Program-made: the position numbers and the translations under genes
Assembly (NCBI GenBank): GCA_024867545.1
Contig: JANFNE010000007.1
Coordinates: forward strand, 558,001-622,000
DNA: 64,000 nt
Direction of reading: 5' to 3'
Source: Phytopythium helicoides
Lineage: Eukaryota; Oomycota; Peronosporomycetes; Pythiales; Pythiaceae
Shown here: piece after piece, positions 53,491-64,000 of the stretch
How the letters are laid out: every line of letters starts with the position of its first letter
Position numbering within the stretch: position 1 is the stretch's first letter
The notes under the pieces: model-generated
Seen by the model: only the letters and a program-made list of their open reading frames with translations
The model's database searches: none
What the model was told of the DNA's origin: nothing

Positions 53491-56400
53491 ATGGCGAGCT
53501 CGGCGGCGCTGGACGCGGCCGTGGACGTGCATGTCAAGCAGCAGGCGGACGCGCCGGCCGAAGATGCGGCGCCGCGCAGGAACAGCGATGCCGAAAGCAG
53601 CAGCCTCGTGATCGTGGAGGTCGACTCTGGGTCGCCCTCGTCCACGTCCGGGTCGGCGTCCTCAGCAGACAAGCCCCGCGAGGAGGGCGGCCGCCTGCCC
53701 AACGGCTTCGGCGGAGAGGCCGCGTCGGCCCCCGAGGCGCTCACACCGCTCGAGAGCGCGCTGCACGCCTCACCACTGCACTCGGCGGCCTCCACGTCTT
53801 CGTACGACAGCTCCCCCTCCATCACGGCCATCGAGCAAGCCGTCGGCACCATGCCCGGCGTCACCACGCACCGCGGAGACTTCACGGCAGACACCGAGTC
53901 GGAGACCTGCACGCCGCGAAAGGAGCAGGCGGACCCTGCGGCCGCCAACACGAAGCCCAGGACTGTACCCACGCTCGAGCGCGCGCACACGTCCAGCGAG
54001 CTCATCGGCCTGCGCAGCCGCGAGGCGCGCGGGGCCGAGAAGTCAGCGTACTCGAGCCCGTCCAATGCTACGCCTACGTTCGAGATTGAGAGCGTGCAAC
54101 TGCCATCCAACGGCATCAAGGAGCTCGAGATTGACCGAGCAGTGCACACAATGTTCGCCGTCGAGGTGCGGCTGCAGGGCGGACTGCAGTGGATCATCCG
54201 CAAACGCTACTCGGACTTCCGTGAGCTGCACGACCGGTTGAAGCGCACTAGTGCGCCAGTCAAGCAGCTGTACTTCCCAAAGCGCCATGTGTTTCGGAAC
54301 CGCCATCAAAGCGTGATCGAGCAGAGGCGTAGCGAGCTGGAGAAGTACATCAACGAGGTGCTTGAGATCAAACCGCTGATTCGAGTCCCTCTTTTCAATT
54401 TCCTCGAAGTATACGCGCACCTCGAGTCCTACGAACGCAAGCTGCAGCGACACAAAAAGGAGCTCGAGTCGGAGCGCATGAAGAACCTATTGGAGCCTGG
54501 ACAGCTGGAGGACTTCACGGCCGCCTTCAAACGGCTTTGTTCTTCAAAGTACCTATACCACGGGAACTCCAAGGGTGATGGGGATGCAAGCAACGCTAGC
54601 ACTGTAAACTCGCACGCAGCACCAAAGTCTACTGGATCGCAACCTACATCGCCTGTGAAAGAGGCACCGCCGACATCAGGCAGCACCACTATCTCGACCA
54701 AGTCAACTGACGATGATGTGCACAATCGAAACAGCATAGCACACACAGAGGGCTCTCAGATCTGTATTAGCAGGGCATCGTTCCGTCGCGACATCCTTGG
54801 TGTATTCCCAGACATGCCTTCAAGCTTCGCGATGCGGTTCATGAAGGCGGTGTCTGATCGTCAGGGTGCCGACATCAACATGGACGAGTTCCTTCGCGCT
54901 GTTGCTATCCTTCGTCGTGGAACCTTGGAGGACAAGCTGCAGTTCGTATACAACATGTGTGATCTTGATCACGCGGGCAAGGTCCAAAGCACAGGACTCA
55001 GCAACTTCCTAGTGTCTCTTCACGGACGCCACGTGTTGGATCGCGAAGAATACCGTCGCCTACTGAATGATGGGTTCGACCAAGGGCGTCTGCGAATGAC
55101 ATCAGATGACTTTGTTACGATTGTCACTGACCTCGAGGCATATCAGATGCTGATCGATTGGATGGACCCTTTCGTGGACATTCTGTGCGAAACTGCGGAC
55201 CAAAACTTTACTTGAATCGCAAGAAGAATTCAACCCTGCTGTGCAACAAAAGATTCTGGCGACGGAGACAAGGTTCACTGTGAAGGAGGTTTCTCTTCTC
55301 CAGGATGCATTCAACAACTACCGAGTGTCTGGCGGTGGCGACGCTGTTGATTTGGATGCACTTGGAAGCGATTTCCCGCTCGAGATGTCCGACGAACGTT
55401 TTTTCCGCGTGTTTTCCAGCTTCGGTGCACGGGCCAATGGGTCCGACATCGATGTTTTCAGCTTTGTCAACGCTCTTGCGATCGCTTGCCGCGGAACGCC
55501 TGATGAGAAGGCCAAGTTTGCGTTTACGCTGTTTGCGACCGGGTGACAACAGCACGTTTATGACTCGTGACGATCTGTATGGAATGCTTCGCTTGGACCT
55601 CGCCCAGAACTCGGATCTAGAGAGCCACGTTACCGAGTTTATGGAGAAGTTGCAGCCGCAACTGTTAGCGACCAAGAGTTCCTCTTCGTCGTCACTTATC
55701 GACATGGGACCTCGGACGCCCTCAGTGTCAGGGTCGGAACTCGGAATCTACGTCAATACGATTCTGAAGAATCACGGACATAAGCGAAGTATAGCTGGGT
55801 CAAACAACGAGGTTCTGACGCTGTCACTTGACGAGTTCTCGTCTTGGGCAGAAAAGGACCAGTATGAAATGTCGACGCTGCGTATTATGCGCGAGGTGGC
55901 ATTCGTGGACCTTGGGCTGATTCCTGAAAGCAAGGAGGAAGAGTTGCTGGTAGCCAAGAGTTGTTATCGACCGTATGATCATACTGCGCTCATCGAAGAT
56001 GAGTACTGGTACCTACTGGAACGAAAGTGGTTCGTTCATTGGTGCCGATACATCAAGATCCAAGTGAAGGAATCCCTGGTTCTTCCAGCACCAACCAGCA
56101 GCAGTGCAAGCAGTAGCGCTCCTAATGGCCGACCTCCGACTTCTGGTGGAAGTAGCTCAAATAGCAAGGATCCTCCGATGAAGGACTCGGATGGCAACTA
56201 CGTGCGTCCGAAGTGTATCAACAACTACCTTCTGCTGACGAGCGACCGCCGTGATCGCGTTCTCAAGTGCGCTGATGACATCAAGCTTGGCCGTCATTAC
56301 GTTATTATCTGCGAGCAACTCTGGATGGCGCTCAAGCTCTGGTACGGAGGAGGACCAGAGATTCGTCGGCAGGTTGTGGCGACGTCGAGCGGCGAGCCAA

Positions 56401-59249
56401 AGCTCGACATTTGGGGCGAAGAGCGCAAAAAGCTCAAGAAGGATGAAGACGAAGAAACTGCATCGTCTGCTCCGTCGGACGAAGACAAAAAGAAGAGTAC
56501 ACAGGAGCTCGCTTTGCCGCGGCGTATGCGAGCCGGTGGCTCTGCTGGCTTGTCCAACCTCGGCAATACTTGCTACATGAACTCGGCGCTTGCAGTGTTT
56601 GAGCAACACCCAACTCTAGCCGAGTATTTCCTCACCGGCATGTACCTGGACGACATCAACCGGACAAGTACGCTTGGACTTCAAGGCAAGCTGGCTGAGG
56701 TCTACGGAAAGTTGACCGAAGACATGTGGTGCGCAAAGCAGAAGTCGATTTCGCCGCGGAACTTCAAGAAATCGATTGGAAAATTCAACGAGGTGTTTCG
56801 TGGAAGTGATCAGCAAGACGCTCAAGAGCTGCTCGCCTTTCTGTTGAGCGGACTCAGCGAAGACTTGAACCGCATCCAAGACAAGCCGTACATTGAGCAG
56901 CCTGATAGTGATGGGCGGTACGACGCTGATCTGGCGGATGAGTGGTGGCGCAACCACCTTCGACGCGAAGTGTCGATCATCGTGGCACTCTTCACTGGAC
57001 AGTACAAGTCGCTACTCACTTGTAGTGTGTGCGGTTTCAAGTCTGCGCGCTTCGAGCCGTTCACGTTCTTGCAAGTGCCATTGCCTGAGCCAACTCATAG
57101 CACCGTAACTGTGCTGCTTGTCCTGGCGAACAGTGTGACTCCTATGAAAGTATCTGTTCGACTTGGCATCTCGGCCACGATCTTCGACCTGAAGCACGAG
57201 CTAATGACGCTTTGTCATGACGATTTCAGCCTGCATCATGTGTCGGAATCGGACATTAAAATCTGCGAGTACAGCGGCTCAATGATTCTGAGCTTCAAGG
57301 CCGACAATCGACGCATTGGACAGATCCGCAGCATCGATCGACTCATTGCTTTCCAGCTTGATCCGCTCGACGCCGATACAATTCAAGCCACTCGTCATCG
57401 ACGACCGTCCTATATTCCCAGCTCCACGCTCAGCGGGAATGCTCGCCTCGAGGAAATGGAAGCAGAGAGAACCCACAGGCTTCAAGATGCGCTGAAAGAA
57501 GGCGCACTCGTTGAGGTTCGCGCCCGCGCACAGTCACACGATTACGTTCCTGCCACAATCGTTCAGGGCCAATCCTCAACTCCTGCATCCTCCGAATCGG
57601 AGGATCCTCTGCACGTTGTAGTCAAGTTGAGGCGAACTGACGAGGAAGTGAAGGTTCCCGTGTCTCGGGTGCGTATGCGCCAGGCGCGGCTGCTTTACAT
57701 CCCACTGCTGATGCGCAAGCTCAGCTACTCCGCAGTATACTTCAAGAACCCATTCCGCCCAGTTCCGTTTGGCACACCAAACCTCGTGCGACTTTGCCCG
57801 GAACGCACAAGCGGTTTGCACCTGTATCGAATGATCTGGGAGCGCGTGAAGGAATACGTGCCCAACTCTTCGGAACCACAAGTGTGGGAAGGCGACGTGC
57901 TTGAGCGCAGCCAAGAGCCTACCAACCACATTGATGGCGTCTTCTCGGGTCTGAATGATACTTGCGGGTTCGTTTTGCGTCGTGTGGAGAGCAAGGGCGT
58001 GACCGACTCGCGCGCGTCGTGGCTCACGCGGTCGTTCGGCTACACGATTCCGTGCACACTTGAGCCGCTCGACATTATGGACGAGGAGGCTATCACTATC
58101 GACTGGGATCTCTCCCTTTTCCAGGACCGAGATACACTTGATAAGCTCAAGCATGTCGAGTCGCATGCGAGTGTCGAGCGGAACGAAGCAATTGACAAGG
58201 GTCCTGTCCCTCTCCGCCACTGCCTGGACGCGTTTACCAACGAGGAAAAGATCAGTGAGGTGGGTATTGCTTTGTCAAAGCTTGTGACAAGTTTGCGGAG
58301 CTAACTTTTCTTCCGTTGATGCTTTACAGGGGCTACTGCTCAAGTTGCCGTCAGCTGCAGGAGATGACAAAGAAGCTTGAGATCTGGCGCTTGCCTCCCG
58401 TCATGGTAGTCCACCTCAAGCGATTCCAGTACACGCAAACGTACCGGCGCAAGCTCGGGTCGCTTGTGGAGTTCCCGATTGAAGGACTGGATCTTGCCTC
58501 GTGCGTAGCTCCGCATGTGGAGTTCCCCGAGAAGTACCCGATGAAGAAGCCAAAGCCAGGTGCCGCTATTGAGGAGGTGAAGGAAAAGGAAAAGGAAGAA
58601 AGTCCCGCTCCAAGAGCGGCACGGAGAGTGCGAATGGAGATAAAGAAGAGAAGAAGGCTCGAAGAGCGAAGATGCAGAAAAGTCAGGCAGCGTCGAGAAT
58701 GGCGCGGCTTCCTACATCGCCGCAGTCTGACGAGAAGACTGTGAGCACATCTCCGGACGAGACAAAGCGTGTTTCAATCTCGGCGGACGTCGAAGCCCCG
58801 CCGAGGACTGTTGTGAACCGTATCGTCGCGGATACACGAACACGAACCTCGAGCAGTCGCGATGCCTCGAGACGAACTACGACCTGTACGGCGTGGTGAA
58901 CCACCAAGGAGCGCTGGGCGGCGGCCACTACACGGCGTACGCCAAGAACTTTGTGGACGACCAGTGGTACTACTATGACGACGAGCGCGTGCGCGTTGTC
59001 GAGGAGCAGCAGGTCGTGAGTGCATCCGCGTACTTGCTTTTCTATGTGCGCTCCGACATGAAGGGCGTTCTAGTGAAGGACCTGTACCCGCCGAACGACA
59101 GCAAGAAGATCACGGAGGAAGACATTGACCGGATCGTCGAGCAGGGCGACGACCGCCGCTGTCCAGATCATGTGAGCGCGAGAGTGGCCCATCGTGAGCT
59201 CCTCGCAGCACTCGCACTGCCTTTTTTTGTGAGTACCGCCACGCGTTAA
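53491..59249 (+). CDS. PX-EF-hand-DUSP-USP deubiquitinase (USP32-like), several frame breaks
   Basis: In order: a disordered N-terminus; a PX phosphoinositide-binding domain at about 54070-54460 (RKRYSDFRELHDRL, PPK-like FPKRHVFRN); recoverin/EF-hand-like repeats (54770-55550); a DUSP domain (YWYLLERKWFVHWCRYIK, about 56010); a USP domain with Cys box LSNLGNTCYMNSAL (56550), zinc-type CSVC and CSSC pairs, and His box GALGGGHYTAYAKN (58910). USP32 has EF-hand-DUSP-USP; an N-terminal PX is unusual. Breaks lie near 55211 (A run), 55541 (G run), 58331 (G run after intron 58256-58329) and 58605, plus one more upstream of the His box. At 56592-56611 two opposite shifts garble a conserved segment. 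The true 3' end beyond about 59150 is uncertain. Confidence 0.8.
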
Positions 59250-59883
59250 TTATAGAAAACACGAGTACGTTTTGCCCTCGCGCTGAAGTGAACAGAACGA
59301 GAAGAACGGGTTGAAGCTCAGCGATAATGACCATCACTCTGTACAACTTCAACTTGGAAGCGTCGCGAACCGTGGCGTTCTTCTGGCAGGTGACGTCACC
59401 GGCAACCGCTCTCGCAAGTTGCGAGCGCGTACAGTACCGTAGTAAAGGCAGCGTGCACGCCAGAGCACAGTGGTAAGCGCCTCTCGTCCACTCATCAAGG
59501 CGTGCACGGCGGCCATCCCCAGTCTTCGCCCCCAAGCTTTTCCCCTCGTGCCAGCAGCGCCCGGCCGTATTATGGCAGAGGCCACTCCAGTGAGAAGGCA
59601 CCGGCCGTCGCCTGGTCTCTGCGGGCAGGCCGCATCCTCGGCAAGATTCCCATCCGCAGCGCCCGCGAATCTCCATGCGTCAGACCACCAGCATTCCCGC
59701 CCCTCAAGTGCGACATTCCCGACTACCAGGAAGTCACTCTTGCGCCGTTTCACGGTGACGCAGGTGCGCGCGAGTAGGGGTTTCGCGGCATACAAGCGGG
59801 CCATACAAGGCGTGGCGTGCGTGTGCTCCCAATAGGAGCCGCGGTGCAACGTCAAGGCCGTATCTACTACGCATTCCCCCGCC
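59250..59883. other. Intergenic, deubiquitinase / MFS transporter
   Basis: Open frames on both strands here lack domains and disagree with one another. It holds the promoter of the transporter gene. Confidence 0.45.
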
Positions 59884-61336
59884 ATGGACCTCAAGGCGCG
59901 CGGGTCGCTGGCCTCGGCGCCCACCGAGCGCTCGAGCGACGCCAGCGAGCAGGACGCGCTGCTGACGGAGCTCGCGGGCGGATACGGCAGCGCGCAGGCG
60001 CAGGCGCAGCCGCTGGCGCCGCCGCCGACGCAGGCGCGGACCTGTGAGCCGGCGCCTCGTGGTGTCGGCGGTCGCCAACCTCAGCACGGCCGTGAGTGCG
60101 CGTGGGGCTCAAGCGGGGCGGGGCGCGGGCTAACGCGGGCTGTGGCGCAGTACAACCTCGCAGTGATCAACTACGCCGTCATCATGATCCAGCAGACGCA
60201 CCCCGCGGCCTCGGCAGGAGCTCACGTCGCTCGTGGCCGCGTGCTCGCTCGTCGGCGCCATCCTGGGACAGCTCACGTTCGGCTACGTCGGCGCGCTGCT
60301 CGGCCGCAAGAAGGCCATGGTGCTCACGCTGCTGCTATCCATCGCCGGCGCGGCCGCCAGCGCGCTGCTGCCGTTCGGAGACGCGCACATCTACCAGACG
60401 CTCGCACTATGCAGACTCGTGCTCGGACTAGGCGTCGGGGGCGTCTACCCGCTCTCCGCCACCACCGCCGCCGAGTCCTCCAGCGATGCGCGCAAGAGCA
60501 GCAAGATGGTCGCCGCAGTTTTCAGCTTCCAGGGCATCGGACAGCTGCTCGCGCCGCTCATGTCCTTCCTGGTGCTCGAGATGGATCTCCCCAGGACCAT
60601 CGGTTGGCGCGTGCTGCTAGGTGCTGGCGCGCTCCCGGGGCTTGTCGTGCTTCGTCAGGCGTTCTTGGCAAAGGACGTTGCTGTGGACCAGCTCCCGGTG
60701 ACCAAGCCACTCGCACACCCAGCCGTAGACCTCTGGTCGGCGCTGTACCGCGACGATGCGCTACGCCGCAAGTTCATCGGTGCCGCGCTGGGATGGTTCC
60801 TCTTTGACATCTCCTTCTACGGGAACGTTATCTTCACCCCCATCATTCTAGCAGATACGTATGGTTTCGACCAGCGGCATTTAACAAGCGTCACGCTCTG
60901 CTCGCTTCTAGTTGCTGCCATCGGCCTCCCGGGGTACTACGTCGCCGTGCTGTTCGCCGGCAAAATCAGCTTCCGAACCATCCAGCTGCTCGGGTTTTCG
61001 ATGATGGCGGTGCTTTTCCTGCTGCTCGGCGCTTTTTACGTGCAGATGATGCAATTCCGCGCCATTTTATTGACGCTGTACGCGCTCACCTTCTTCTTCT
61101 CCAACTTTGGCCCGAACGTCAGCACGTTTTCGCTTCCAGCCGAGATTTTTCCTTCCGACGTGCGCGTGAGACTCAATGGAGTGGCAGCAGCGTGCGGCAA
61201 GCTCGGAGCAACAGTCGGCGCGGCTGCGTTCGGCATGATCGAAGACGAGTGGGGCGTCTCTCATGTGCTCGTCGTCAGCGCATTGGTGTCAGCTCTCGGC
61301 GCTATCGTGACTCACCGATACATTCCTGTCAAGTAG
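59884..61336 (+). CDS. MFS transporter, phosphate-permease-like, about 463 aa
   Basis: Exon 59884-60091, intron 60092-60150 (with CTAAC branch-point-like sequence) and exon 60151-61336. About 12 hydrophobic segments: NLAVINYAVIMIQQ, the MFS loop motif YVGALLGRKKAM, GLGVGGVYPLSATTAAE, and SFQGIGQLLAPLMSF, a pattern seen in PHT1/phosphate:H+ symporters. The substrate is not certain. An extra T at 60043 (ACC-T-GTG) and an extra base near 60213 break the frame. The last 25 nt overlap the predicted 3' coding end of the opposite-strand kinesin gene. Confidence 0.82.
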
Positions 61337-63207
61337 ATGAAGTGGGGGAGCAAACCCTCCAGCCAGCGTAAGTATGCATCCAGGAAATAGACATCACAAC
61401 TGAACGGCACGTTGCCCTGAAATGCATTAGTATGAAAGAAATCCGCGTCTACTTCTCCGTCAAGACTCGTAACACATCTAACTCGAGTGCAAACCAATCA
61501 AGCACGCACCTTGCTGAGGCGTGCTGGCCCCTTGTGACGAGCAACATTGTGCGATCGCTTGGCTTGCAGAATCTTTTCTTGTGAAGCCATTTCGTCGCGA
61601 AGCGCTTTCAGCAAATGCGCGCCATCTGAACTGTTGCCGTTGCAGATTTGTGTGAAGCGAGCAACAGTGAAACGAACGATCATGCGACCGTCTACTGCAC
61701 TGTTGATGTTGGCAAGGTACTTCGAAATGCGCCTCGGCGAACACCAGAAATCCAGTTCTTGACAGCGTCATTATCCCATTCTCGGATAGGAACGAGACGT
61801 TCCTCGTCTTCTCCTTCTTCCTTGACTTCAGTGCGCTCGGTGCTTATATGTGGGGCGTCTTCCATCATCTGCCCGGCACACAGCAGCGTATGCAGCGTGT
61901 GCTCTGTATCAATCGACAGCGGAGAGATGGTGGCAATGACACTAGCACGCGAATTCTGGCTCCATAGACAGCCCTTCAAAATACGCGTCAAGGTACTGGC
62001 TCGGTACGGCACAAACCCAGTCTTGTCTTCACTCCCGATAGCTCGAACACACTCCTTCAGCGCCAAGTGGCTCTTGTTGATCTCAACAGACTCCTTGCGA
62101 CGGGCTGCATCATGGTAAAATGTATCTTCGTTGCGCTCGCTTCCAGCTAGATCCAATAACACAAGCTGACCATAGAGATCCCCTTCTTTCTGGCCTCGAG
62201 TTGGAGGGCTTCGCAGGTTGACGTAGCAGACCAAGTGAGAGCGCGAAGACTGACTGTTGACTGCAGTTTGTTCCGTTGACCGAGGTCTTTGACGTTCTCA
62301 AGCACCTCGAGCAGCGAGTTCATTGAGTCCGCGGGAACTTCCGATATGTTAACCAAACCAGTGTTGCCATCCCCATCATCACACACAAGGACCTTGGCGT
62401 GGTCATGGATCAAGTCTGAGGAGAACGAGAGCTGTGAGTTCTTGCATAGGGCAGGTAAGCAAGCAGTACATCTAATAGTTGACTCACCGAAACACTTGGA
62501 ACCAACGATTTCGACGGCAGAGACAGACACAGAGAAGTCGACGTTGCCCACATCTTGTGTGAACATGTCCTCGGCGAGATACTGGAACAGCCCACCCATG
62601 GTGTACGTCTTGCCCGTGCCAGTCTGGCCGTACATCATGCAGACTGACTTCCCACCTTCCATTGCATGGAGAACGAGACCCTTGACGGCATCCTGGTACA
62701 CCTCCTCAGTCCCGGTCTTCTCGTCGTAGCACGTCGAGAACCGCTGATGGTGAGAAATAATGTACTTGTGGCGCATGTCTGTCTCGACTGTGTCAGCTCC
62801 GCCATCACGCTTCTTAGGACAACAGCAGAAAAGGACGCACCATTGTACATCTTGCACTCGTGGATGACGATCTCACGCCGTCCGACGGCCGAGATGACAT
62901 CGAACTCGTGCTTTTCAAGCTCGTGCGGCAGCAGCGGCCGCTTGCGCACATACACCTTAATGTGGTCGCTGCCCAGCGCTTGATCCAGCCCGTCTTCTTC
63001 CCCCGCTCCATGCTCGTGCAGGTACTTGGCGCGGATCTCCTTCAGCGCGCGCTTGAAGTCGTCCGCGTGCACTTTGCGCGCCGTTCTGGAGCAAAAACCG
63101 CCACAATCAGCACAAAAATTGCGAATAATGAGCGCTGAAGCGCGGAGAGACGCGCACCGCTTGTCCATGTTCTCCCCAGCGCCACGCCACTGGCGGTCGG
63201 GCACCAT
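61312..63207 (-). CDS. Kinesin-13-like motor with C-terminal SAM-like domain
   Basis: Exons 63207-63158, 63085-62840, 62778-62488, 62417-61510 and probably 61416-61312. The motor domain has IKVYVRKRPLLPHE, P-loop GQTGTGKTYT, NSQSSRSH (switch I), LLDLAGSER (switch II) and INKSHLALKECVRAI; ALKEC is typical of microtubule-depolymerising kinesin-13. A C-terminal WDNDAVKNWISGVRRGAF...YLANINS segment resembles a SAM domain (KIF24 also joins SAM and kinesin-13). Two one-base deletions in A runs (near 62260, before switch I, and near 61723) break the frame. The last exon is inferred from strong splice signals. Confidence 0.82.
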
Positions 63208-64000
63208 TTTGGCTGCAGGAAGCGCTGAGGGCAGTGGGAGGCGGAGATGTCCCGAGGGAGTCGAGGAAAATGATGAAATGTGGCTAATGGGCGATGCGGA
63301 AAGGTGATGAAAAGTGGCTGATTGCGGAAAGGACTGAGCATCATTCCAACGGCAATTCCACATTCATTCCAAACAAAACACGTATTTTTAGCGAATAAAA
63401 ACCGCCATGAGGATTCTTTTAACCAATCACAAGCGATAAAATTGTGGATCCCAAGATTTGTGCGACGTGTGAGGAAAAAAACGGACTGGAAAAGCGCCCC
63501 AAGGTATGGAAACAGCCTTCCCACACCAAGAAGAGGCAAGTAGTTTGCACCTATTTGTGATCGAGTCGCACAAACTCAAAGGCACGCAAGAAACCAACAC
63601 ATGAGCTCTTGTAAATTTACGCTGCGGTGCAGCGCAGGACAAATTTGCCAAAATGCTCGCGGGTGGACTATGTCTTGAGCAAGAACCAGAAGACGAACTT
63701 CACTACTAGCTCCACTCTATTATACATGCCTGCATCTCGAGTGTTGACAACTGAACTCATTCGAAAAGCATGCGCGATCAAAAGGATCGTCAGCCGTAAT
63801 CAAGAACTATTGTAGACGACCGGAATCGAAGGCAAAGTCAATAGTGCTTGGGTCTGCGCATTGATGATATAGCATTTCGACCGGTCCTACTGTCATACTT
63901 GCTTATCACCAACAGGGAGATCGTCTGTATCATTGATGAATCAGGCGCAACCACACTTTCGAGGAGTCGGCACAGCGACAAAGCTAGCAGAACGAGTCAG
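63208..64000. other. Kinesin promoter and right-edge intergenic
   Basis: AACCAATCAC (CCAAT box) lies at about 63421. The remaining sequence to 64000 is AT-richer and shows no supported gene. Confidence 0.45.

Noticed and set aside
1..64000. tRNA or rRNA genes
   Set aside because: No stretch with convincing A/B boxes and cloverleaf pairing or rRNA cores was seen by eye; tRNAscan and Infernal would settle this.

Overview
The window looks like nuclear DNA from an oomycete (Pythium/Phytophthora-type stramenopile). Coding regions are GC-rich and genes are compact, with few GT-AG introns, mostly 47-99 nt. The protein architectures are ones I associate with oomycetes: START-FYVE, CBM20-TPS-TPP and Thr/Ser-rich secreted proteins. 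Several promoters carry an oomycete-type initiator (TCAYTYYNCAWTTC). The genus cannot be fixed from the sequence alone.

Layout. 1-11.2 kb: two Thr/Ser-rich secreted 'TPC' proteins, a small secreted protein, a broken secreted trehalase, a HAD-like hydrolase and a dead copy of a polytopic membrane protein. 11.5-18.5 kb: single-copy core genes (complex I NDUFV1, a PFA-DSP/Siw14-like phosphatase, an EGF-like cell-surface protein, a PH-USP54-PDZ-UBA protein). 19.4-24.2 kb: an inverted copy of the first block, holding the intact membrane protein, a trehalase stub, the small secreted protein and the intact TPC protein. 24.6-34.4 kb: a DDT/PHD chromatin protein, TFIIS, a small unknown gene, an intact membrane-anchored trehalase, eIF4E and a START-FYVE protein. 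35-47.5 kb: a second inverted duplication of a TPC gene flanking a WW/membrane protein, a CBM20-TPS-TPP-like protein and a DDX21-like helicase. 47.9-63.2 kb: TBC1D31, a PX-EF-hand-DUSP-USP deubiquitinase, an MFS transporter and a kinesin-13-like motor.

Themes. (1) Trehalose: two trehalases plus a TPS/TPP-like protein, the latter with substitutions at expected catalytic positions. (2) A secreted TPC family: five mucin-like genes plus two small relatives, four of them in two large inverted repeats that share a CRE-like promoter element. (3) About 25 single-base reading-frame breaks, some in essential single-copy genes (NDUFV1, eIF4E). Many are one T inserted directly after a C-ending codon. Consensus error is the simplest reading, but the bias towards the gene's sense strand is odd and worth testing.
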